Shown here in pieces: positions 1 to 4,968 of a stretch of 6,743 nucleotides of DNA (position 1 is the stretch's first letter; each line of letters begins with the position of its first letter). The notes under the pieces were generated by a model. It did not search any database and had not been told where the DNA came from. It saw nothing but the letters and a program-made list of their open reading frames with translations. Origin of the DNA: Thermodesulfovibrio sp. (GTDB taxonomy: Bacteria; Nitrospirota; Thermodesulfovibrionia; Thermodesulfovibrionales; JdFR-85); assembly GCA_027016675.1 (NCBI GenBank), contig JALUSH010000007.1:1-6743 (forward strand), given 5' to 3'. A program made the position numbers and the translations under genes.

Positions 1-197
1 TGGTTTTCTTCACCACCTCTACCCCTTATCAATTGAAACCTGATTTGATTTTGCTCTGTCTTTCAATAAAAGTACGAACAGAGACTAATCCTGTGGATTG
101 CATTATTTTTATGAGGTACCCTGCCTTATTAGTATTTTATTTGGACAGACGTGGGGTCAATCAGCTAGATTTGGATTTTAGATAAGGAGTCAGAGTT
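1..197. other. Leader region upstream of livH, no convincing gene
   Basis: This stretch holds no gene I can support. The + frame from position 3 is open from the left edge to a TAA at 183-185 (60 codons), but its translation resembles no LivJ C-terminus or other family I know, and its codon choice differs from the neighbouring genes. The other two + frames close by position 43, and the reverse frames are broken by several stops. The right part carries a candidate promoter (142-171) and the livH Shine-Dalgarno site (184-189). The region is probably intergenic, but an upstream gene ending in frame 3 cannot be fully excluded. Confidence 0.5.
142..171 (+). promoter_or_regulatory. Candidate sigma70-type promoter for the liv operon
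   Basis: TGGACA at 142-147 matches the -35 consensus at 5 of 6 bases. TAGATT at 166-171 matches the -10 consensus at 4 of 6, with an 18-base spacer. It would start transcription near 178, just ahead of the livH Shine-Dalgarno site. It is placed by eye; the weak -10 box and short leader keep confidence low. Confidence 0.3.
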
Positions 198-1127
198 GTG
201 GATTCAGTAGCTTTAGAGATTTTTCTTCAGACTCTTATTTCAGGCCTTCTGCTTGGTGGTCTCTATGCTCTCATAGGTATAGGGATGACCCTGATAATGG
301 GTGTTATGAAGATCATCAATCTTGCCCATGGTGAGTTGATGATGGTGGCCATGTACATGGCCTACTGGCTTTTTGTCCTCTTTCATATTGATCCCTACTT
401 ATCCGTATTTATAGTGGCACCGGTGATGTTTTTCTTTGGTATGGCCATACAGAAGTTTCTGATCAATCCTGTTCTGAGGGTGGAATCCATACTGCCCGAG
501 AATCAGGTTATTCTCACAGTGGGCATTGCAATGGTGCTTGCCAATCTGGCAACCCTGTTTTTTACATCTGATTATCGATCCACGCCTGTGGGCTATGCCT
601 CTGATGCCTGGTATCTGAGCGACTACTGGAGAAACTCTCCCATAGAGCTTTCCCTTTCAGTTCCATGGACAGTTTCCTTTATCTTTTCTGTTTTAATAAC
701 CATGGCACTGTGGTTCTTCCTGACAAAGACCGATACAGGCAAATCCATACGTGCAACAGCGCAGGACATTGAGGCCGCAATGCTTATGGGTGTTAATGTG
801 GAGCGGATGAGGCTTGTCACCTTCGGGCTTGGTGCAGCCCTGGTTGGAGCAGCAGGCTGTCTCTTTATTCCCTTATACTATATTTACCCTGCCCTTGGTG
901 GAAGATTTACCCTTATTGCATTTGTTATAACCATCCTTGGTGGGTTGGGTTCCACAATAGGTGCCATAATCGGTGGTCTTATACTTGGTATTTTCGAATC
1001 CATGACAGCTACCTATGTGGGTATGGGCTGGGCACCAGTGGGAAGGTTTCTCATTTTTGTGGCAGCATTGATATTCATGCCTGGTGGTGTGGCATCAATT
1101 CTGAGAAGACAGAGGCTCGGCAAATGA
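198..1127 (+). CDS. livH: Branched-chain amino acid ABC transporter, permease LivH
   Basis: This is one of two inner-membrane permeases of a hydrophobic amino acid (HAAT family) importer. It pairs with LivM to form the channel driven by LivG and LivF. The protein has 309 residues, close to E. coli LivH, and is almost wholly hydrophobic with about eight membrane segments. Family marks are the INLAHGE motif near residues 40-46, the cytoplasmic EAA-type coupling loop at about 181-209 (GKSIRA...AAMLMGVN) and the glycine-rich ILGGLGSTIGA segment at 246-256. The GTG start at 198 is chosen because AAGGAG lies 8 bases upstream (184-189). Its TGA overlaps the livM ATG by 4 bases, so the two are probably translationally coupled. 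The family also includes amide, urea and aromatic-acid importers, so the exact substrate is inferred from homology only. Confidence 0.93.
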   Translation: MDSVALEIFLQTLISGLLLGGLYALIGIGMTLIMGVMKIINLAHGELMMVAMYMAYWLFVLFHIDPYLSVFIVAPVMFFFGMAIQKFLINPVLRVESILPENQVILTVGIAMVLANLATLFFTSDYRSTPVGYASDAWYLSDYWRNSPIELSLSVPWTVSFIFSVLITMALWFFLTKTDTGKSIRATAQDIEAAMLMGVNVERMRLVTFGLGAALVGAAGCLFIPLYYIYPALGGRFTLIAFVITILGGLGSTIGAIIGGLILGIFESMTATYVGMGWAPVGRFLIFVAALIFMPGGVASILRRQRLGK

Positions 1128-2074
1128 AGAGATACGCCCCTTATGTAATATTGCTTGTACTTGCACTGTTGCCCTTTTTGGGGCTCAGTACCTACATGAT
1201 GCATATAATAATACTCATGATAATGTGGGCGGTTATCGGGATGGCCTGGAACCTCCTTGGTGGTTATTGCGGCCAGGTTTCATTTGGCCATGCTGCATTT
1301 TTCGGTGTAGGTGCCTATACTGCGGGAATCATCTACTCCAAGCTGGGTGTGTCTGCCTGGTGGGGTTTGCCATTGAGTGTGTTGGTGGTGGCAGTGGAGG
1401 GTGTGATAATAGGCTTCATCTGTCTCAGACTTCGGGGTCCTTTCTTTGCCCTTGCCACACTTGCAATGGGAGAGGTTCTGAGGGTTACTGCGGAAAACCT
1501 GAGGAACTTTACCCAGGGCACCCTTGGGATCCTGATCAAAGAGAGGACCTGGGTGGAGAAGATATGGTACTACTACATTATCCTTGCCATCGCAGTGCTG
1601 TCTTATCTGGTGGTGAAGAAGATTATTGAGTCAAAGCTGGGGTATTATTTTGTTGCAATACGTGAAGACCAGGATGCAGCAGAATCCCTTGGCATCAATA
1701 CAACACTCTACAAGACGATAGCCCTTGTTATAAGTGCTGTGCTTACAGGCCTTGCAGGTGCCTTTTATACCAACTATATGGGCTATATTGACCCTGAGGT
1801 GGTATTTGCACTTCATGATATCTCCATAATCACCATCATGATTGTGATGGTGGGAGGTGTTGCTACATACTGGGGACCTGCCGTGGGGGCAGGTATCATG
1901 GTATTGCTTGCTGAATGGATAAGGTCCTTGCCAAGGATTGGTACAGCACACCAGACACTCTTTGGCATATTGCTCATTCTGATTATCATCTTTTTACCCA
2001 ACGGGATTGTTGGTGACTTTTCAAAGATAAAGAAAGCCCTGGGCATGAGGAGGAAGCTTGACACCACTACTTGA
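1124..2074 (+). CDS. livM: Branched-chain amino acid ABC transporter, permease LivM
   Basis: This is the second permease of the Liv importer and forms the transmembrane channel with LivH. The 316-residue protein has about eight to nine hydrophobic segments. It is shorter than E. coli LivM, which has a long N-terminal extension, but normal for most of the family. Diagnostic stretches are GQVSFGHAAFFGVGAY at 50-65, LRLRGPFFALATLA at 101-114, the EAA-like coupling loop at about 173-200 (VAIREDQDAAESLGIN), the VGGVATYWGP loop at 243-252 and the C-terminal LPNGIVG at 291-297. The ATG overlaps the livH stop (ATGA). Its own Shine-Dalgarno site is poor (GAGGC about 8 bases upstream), which fits coupling to livH. 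The 3' end overlaps livG by 17 bases. Confidence 0.93.
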   Translation: MKRYAPYVILLVLALLPFLGLSTYMMHIIILMIMWAVIGMAWNLLGGYCGQVSFGHAAFFGVGAYTAGIIYSKLGVSAWWGLPLSVLVVAVEGVIIGFICLRLRGPFFALATLAMGEVLRVTAENLRNFTQGTLGILIKERTWVEKIWYYYIILAIAVLSYLVVKKIIESKLGYYFVAIREDQDAAESLGINTTLYKTIALVISAVLTGLAGAFYTNYMGYIDPEVVFALHDISIITIMIVMVGGVATYWGPAVGAGIMVLLAEWIRSLPRIGTAHQTLFGILLILIIIFLPNGIVGDFSKIKKALGMRRKLDTTT

Positions 2075-2783
2075 AATAAAGAATGTATCGAGGTTCTTCG
2101 GCGGACTTGCTGCAGTGATGGATGTGAGTTTTCAGGTCAATCAGGGTGAAATAGTTGGTCTTATAGGCCCCAATGGTGCAGGGAAAACAACCCTTTTCAA
2201 TGTAATAAATGGATTTTATAAGCCATCAAAAGGTGATGTGTTTTTTAAAGGAAAGAGGATTTCTGGCCTGAAACCACACCAGATATGCAGACTCGGCATT
2301 GCCAGAACATTTCAGGTAGTAAAGCCACTCCAGCGGATGACTGTGCTTGATAATGTTGTGGCATCAGCCTATCTAAGGGCAAAATCCAAGAAAGAGGCAG
2401 TAAGTAAGGCAATAGATATACTGCACTTTACAGATTTATATGAGGAAAGAGACAAGCTTTCAAAGGGACTTCCTCTTGGAATGCGAAAGAGGCTTGAGAT
2501 TGCAAGGGCCCTTGCAACTGAACCTGAAATGCTGCTGCTTGATGAATCCTTTGCTGGACTAAATCCCGCCGAACTGGACAGGTCAATTGAAATAATAAAG
2601 AAGATTAGGGAGAGCGGGATCACGATTCTCATAATTGAACATCATATGAAGGTGATCATGTCAATCTCTGACCGTATTGTGGTGCTTAATTACGGAGAGA
2701 AGATTGCAGAGGGAACACCTGAAGAGGTTGGCAACAACCCTCTTGTAATAGAGGCATACCTTGGAGAGGCAGCGAGTGCTTGA
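2058..2783 (+). CDS. livG: Branched-chain amino acid ABC transporter, ATPase LivG
   Basis: This cytoplasmic ATPase subunit powers the LivHM channel together with LivF. The 241 residues contain Walker A GPNGAGKT (37-44), a Q-loop Gln at 86 (RTFQ), a signature region LPLGMRKRLEIARAL (138-152), Walker B MLLLDE (158-163) with catalytic Glu163, and an H-loop His195. Three positions depart from the common LivG pattern as I know it: the signature reads LPLGM rather than the usual YGQQ type, Walker B is followed by Ser (DES) instead of Pro, and the H-loop reads EHHM instead of EHDM. All catalytic residues remain, so it should be active. The TTG start at 2058 is supported by GAGGAGG at 2047-2053, inside the end of livM, and by alignment of the LLEIKNVSRFFGG N-terminus with the family. 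The 3' end overlaps livF. Confidence 0.92.
   Translation: MTPLLEIKNVSRFFGGLAAVMDVSFQVNQGEIVGLIGPNGAGKTTLFNVINGFYKPSKGDVFFKGKRISGLKPHQICRLGIARTFQVVKPLQRMTVLDNVVASAYLRAKSKKEAVSKAIDILHFTDLYEERDKLSKGLPLGMRKRLEIARALATEPEMLLLDESFAGLNPAELDRSIEIIKKIRESGITILIIEHHMKVIMSISDRIVVLNYGEKIAEGTPEEVGNNPLVIEAYLGEAASA
2763..2769 (+). promoter_or_regulatory. Shine-Dalgarno site that favours the GTG start of livF
   Basis: GGAGAGG lies 6 bases before GTG 2776 in the last codons of livG. The competing TTG at 2761 has only GAGG at 2751-2754. The downstream start also gives an N-terminus (MLEVKNINVFYG) typical of LivF. Confidence 0.5.
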
Positions 2784-3480
2784 AGTAAAGAATATAAATG
2801 TCTTTTATGGAGACCTTCAGGTCATCTGGGGTGTATCCTTTAATGTTAAGAAAGGAGAGATTGTCTGTCTGATCGGGGCAAATGGAGCAGGAAAGTCCAC
2901 CATCCTGAAGACCATATCAGGACTTTTGAGACCGAATCCTGGAGAGATAATCTTTGATGGTCACAGGATTCACGAGATAAAACCTTTCAGACTGGTGGAG
3001 CTTGGAATAGTACATGTGCCTGAGGGAAGGAGGCTCTTTACAGAAATGACCGTGGAGGAAAACCTTGACATGGGTTCACTGAAGGGTGAGTCAAGGCACA
3101 AGAGGGCGGAGTCAAAGGAGATGGTCTTTGAACTCTTTCCAAGGCTGAAAGAGCGAAGGTATCAGATTGCAGGTACCCTCAGCGGTGGTGAACAGCAGAT
3201 GCTTGCCATTGGAAGGGGGCTCATGGCAAGGCCCCGGCTTATGATGTTTGATGAGCCCTCTCTCGGACTGGCGCCCATTCTTGTCAAGGAGATATTCAAT
3301 GTAATAAAAAAGATCCGAGAAGAGGGCACCACTGTTCTCATAGTGGAGCAGAATGTGAAACAGACCCTTTCAATAGCAGACAGGGCCTATGTACTTGAGA
3401 ACGGTCGCATAGTGCTTGAGGGGACCGGGAAGGATATGCTTGGTAATGAGCATGTGAAGACAGCCTATCTGGGTGTTTAA
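2776..3480 (+). CDS. livF: Branched-chain amino acid ABC transporter, ATPase LivF
   Basis: This is the second ATPase of the importer and forms a nucleotide-binding heterodimer with LivG. With the GTG start it has 234 residues, normal for the family. It shows Walker A GANGAGKST (34-42), the LivF-typical HVPEGRRLF segment (80-88), a canonical signature LSGGEQ (135-140) and Walker B LMMFDEP (155-161). The end reads VEQN, where Gln stands at the usual H-loop histidine; this substitution is characteristic of LivF proteins, including E. coli. The C-terminus VKTAYLGV is also a family hallmark. The GTG overlaps the livG stop by 8 bases. A TTG at 2761 in the same frame would add five residues and is the alternative start. 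No terminator is visible after the TAA, so read-through to the next gene is possible. Confidence 0.92.
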   Translation: MLEVKNINVFYGDLQVIWGVSFNVKKGEIVCLIGANGAGKSTILKTISGLLRPNPGEIIFDGHRIHEIKPFRLVELGIVHVPEGRRLFTEMTVEENLDMGSLKGESRHKRAESKEMVFELFPRLKERRYQIAGTLSGGEQQMLAIGRGLMARPRLMMFDEPSLGLAPILVKEIFNVIKKIREEGTTVLIVEQNVKQTLSIADRAYVLENGRIVLEGTGKDMLGNEHVKTAYLGV

Positions 3481-3550
3481 TAAAATTATGTTTGGGTCCT
3501 GCTATTTACCGACGGCTTTATGTGGATTGGCAAATTAATGGAGGTGTAAC

Positions 3551-4195
3551 ATGTATGTAAAAGACTGGATGACAAAAAGGGTTTATACGGTTTCACCTGA
3601 CGATCCTGTTTCTGACGCTGCAGCTCTTATGAAGGAAAAAAGGATAAAACACCTTCCTGTGGTAAAGAAAGACAGGGTTGTGGGTATCCTCTCTGATAGA
3701 GATATCAAGGAGTACATACCTTCAAAGGCCACAAGCCTTGATGTTTATGAGCTTCATTATCTTCTTGCAAAGACAAGAGTAAAGGAGATAATGAAGAAAA
3801 AGGTCTTTACCACAACAGCAGATACCCCGGTGGAGGAGGCTGCACGGCTGATGCATGATGAAAATATAGGCTCTTTGCCTGTGTTGGAAAAGGGAGGCCT
3901 TATAGGGATCATCTCTGACAGGGATATCTTCAGGGTGCTTGTGGATATAACAGGTATTCGTCACGGAGGTCACAGGATATGCCTTGTTGTTGAAGACAGA
4001 CCTGGTTCTATAAAAGAAGTTACCGATATAATAAGAAAACATGGATTTGGTCTTCAGAGTATCCTTACAACCTATGAGGGTATCAAAGAAGGATACCGGA
4101 GGGTTGTAATCAGGACAAAGGGAAAGGGTAACTTCAGGTCCCTCAAGATTGAGCTGGAGGGTGGTTTTAAAGGAGTAGAAATAATAAAGGGATAG
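3551..4195 (+). CDS. AcuB-like protein with two CBS domains and an ACT domain
   Basis: This is a soluble 214-residue ligand-sensing protein. CBS domain 1 spans about 1-55 (DWMTKRVYTVSPDD, then LPVVKKDRVVGILSDRDI). CBS domain 2 spans about 76-132 (VKEIMKKKVFTTTADTPV, then LPVLEKGGLIGIISDRDI). An ACT-type domain follows at about 141-210 (ICLVVEDRPGSIKEV). Order and length match Bacillus AcuB, a protein linked to acetoin utilisation and acetyl-CoA synthetase control. CBS pairs usually bind adenylates and ACT domains usually bind amino acids; neither ligand can be read from the sequence. The ATG is fixed by GGAGG at 3540-3544. It starts 70 bases after livF and ends 3 bases before sdhC, so it is probably co-transcribed with the anchor genes and may also belong to the liv transcript. 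A role in tuning amino acid uptake or succinate oxidation is inference. Confidence 0.85.
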   Translation: MYVKDWMTKRVYTVSPDDPVSDAAALMKEKRIKHLPVVKKDRVVGILSDRDIKEYIPSKATSLDVYELHYLLAKTRVKEIMKKKVFTTTADTPVEEAARLMHDENIGSLPVLEKGGLIGIISDRDIFRVLVDITGIRHGGHRICLVVEDRPGSIKEVTDIIRKHGFGLQSILTTYEGIKEGYRRVVIRTKGKGNFRSLKIELEGGFKGVEIIKG

Positions 4196-4198
4196 CCA

Positions 4199-4543
4199 AT
4201 GCGATACAGGTGGCATACAGGTTCAGTGGCATGGCTTGTTCACAGGGTAACGGGTATACTCCTTACCCTGTATATCTTTTTACATCTTTATGTTCTGAGC
4301 AATCTGAAAGACCCGGAATCATACGGGGAGATGATGGCATTAATGAACCATCCACTGATAAAACTCAGTGAGGTGGGGCTTCTTGGTCTTGTGCTTGCTC
4401 ATGCACTGAACGGGGTAAGGGTTACACTTCTTGAATTTGGAGTTCCCACAAAGCTCCAGAAGAGGCTTTTCTGGGTGGCATTCACAGCAGGGGCTATACT
4501 TTTTATTGCCGGAGGTATGCCTATTCTGGGAGGTGGGTTTTGA
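4199..4543 (+). CDS. sdhC: Succinate dehydrogenase/fumarate reductase cytochrome b subunit (SdhC-like)
   Basis: This 114-residue inner-membrane anchor subunit of complex II binds heme b and quinone and holds the SdhAB catalytic dimer. Three hydrophobic segments lie at about 10-34, 56-77 and 88-110. The N-terminal HRVTG (15-19) matches the conserved HRxTG motif, and His29 follows in the first helix. The second helix has HALNGVR (68-74), in which His68 corresponds to the E. coli SdhC heme ligand His84. Aligning HR with E. coli His30-Arg31 places Trp12 where E. coli has the quinone-site Ser27, so the quinone pocket probably differs. The ATG lies 3 bases after the CBS-ACT gene with a modest Shine-Dalgarno site (AAAGGG, about 4186-4191). 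The stop overlaps sdhD by 4 bases. No sdhA or sdhB is present here. Succinate dehydrogenase and fumarate reductase cannot be told apart from the anchor alone. Confidence 0.8.
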   Translation: MRYRWHTGSVAWLVHRVTGILLTLYIFLHLYVLSNLKDPESYGEMMALMNHPLIKLSEVGLLGLVLAHALNGVRVTLLEFGVPTKLQKRLFWVAFTAGAILFIAGGMPILGGGF

Positions 4544-4860
4544 AGGGCGTAGTACTATGGTTTTTGCAGAGATTAACAGGTGTTATACTGCTTATAGGTC
4601 TTATAATCCATTTCTATACAATGCATTACAGCGGCACCAATGCCCTTGATTACGAGACTGTTACAGCAAGGCTTTCCAGCCCCTACTGGAAAGGGTTTGA
4701 TATACTTTTTCTTCTGTCAATCCTCTATCATGGATTCAATGGCCTCTGGGGAATAGCAATAGAATATATAAAAGGGTCTGTTGTTCTCAGGGTTGTCCAG
4801 ATAGTGATTGTTGCTGCTTCAATAGGGCTTTTCATAACAGGAATCATGATTATTGTGTGA
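4540..4860 (+). CDS. sdhD: Succinate dehydrogenase/fumarate reductase membrane anchor (SdhD-like)
   Basis: This 106-residue membrane protein is the second anchor subunit of complex II and shares heme b with SdhC. Three hydrophobic helices are visible at about 4-27, 53-76 and 82-105. QRLTG at 10-14 is the SdhD counterpart of the SdhC HRxTG motif. YHGFNGLWGIAIEY (63-76) resembles the E. coli WHGLIGMWQVLTDY stretch: His64 aligns with heme ligand His71, and Tyr76 aligns with the quinone-site Tyr83. The start is TTG at 4540, overlapping the sdhC stop as TTGA, with GGAGG at 4529-4533 giving 6-base spacing. This implies tight translational coupling. A hairpin begins directly after the stop, so this may be the last gene of its transcript, with no sdhA/sdhB behind it. 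Confidence 0.8.
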   Translation: MKGVVLWFLQRLTGVILLIGLIIHFYTMHYSGTNALDYETVTARLSSPYWKGFDILFLLSILYHGFNGLWGIAIEYIKGSVVLRVVQIVIVAASIGLFITGIMIIV

Positions 4861-4883
4861 ATAAGACTCCCTCTGGAGCTTAT
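4861..4883 (+). terminator. Hairpin after sdhD, possible weak terminator
   Basis: ATAAG (4861-4865) pairs with CTTAT (4879-4883), and CTCC (4867-4870) pairs with GGAG (4875-4878), around a CTCT loop with A4866 bulged. It begins at the first base after the sdhD stop. Only a short, broken T-run follows (TCATTTCC), so it may end transcription weakly or simply protect the mRNA 3' end. Confidence 0.4.
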
Positions 4884-4889
4884 CATTTC

Positions 4890-4919
4890 CTGAAAAGTTT
4901 GTATGCTCCATGTTAAAAT
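4890..4919 (+). promoter_or_regulatory. Candidate sigma70-type promoter for the hexomutase gene
   Basis: CTGAAA (4890-4895) matches the -35 consensus at 4 of 6 bases. TAAAAT (4914-4919) matches the -10 consensus at 5 of 6, with an 18-base spacer. It lies after the sdhD hairpin and would give a leader of roughly 45 bases. Placed by eye. Confidence 0.4.
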
Positions 4920-4953
4920 ATTGAGTATTTTTTTCAACCAATCTCTACAGTTT

Positions 4954-4960
4954 AAGGAGG
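4954..4960 (+). promoter_or_regulatory. Strong Shine-Dalgarno site that fixes the hexomutase start
   Basis: AAGGAGG is a complete ribosome-binding site 8 bases before ATG 4969. It decides against the in-frame ATG at 4903, which would add 22 residues, lacks such a site and lies inside the candidate promoter. Confidence 0.8.
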
Positions 4961-4968
4961 GTATTATA

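Noticed and set aside
54..83. Inverted repeat CTCTGT...ACAGAG
   Set aside because: Only six base pairs around an 18-base loop, with no T-run after it; too weak for a terminator or a confident operator.
1225..1629. 134-codon open frame on the + strand inside livM
   Set aside because: It overlaps the well-conserved LivM motifs in another frame, and its Cys/Gly/Trp-rich translation resembles nothing known.
3340..3370. Missing H-loop histidine in LivF as a sign of an inactive ATPase
   Set aside because: VEQN with Gln at this position is the normal LivF form, including E. coli, so it is not a defect.
3722..4216. 164-codon open frame on the - strand
   Set aside because: It lies antisense to the AcuB-like gene, whose domains are clear. 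Its translation is rich in Cys, His and Tyr with no family pattern, as expected for a shadow frame.
4431..4649. 72-codon + strand frame across the sdhC/sdhD junction
   Set aside because: It is out of frame with both anchors, which have matching membrane motifs and coupled start/stop signals.
4903..4968. Upstream ATG extending the hexomutase by 22 residues
   Set aside because: It has no strong Shine-Dalgarno site and sits in the promoter-like segment; ATG 4969 has AAGGAGG 8 bases upstream.
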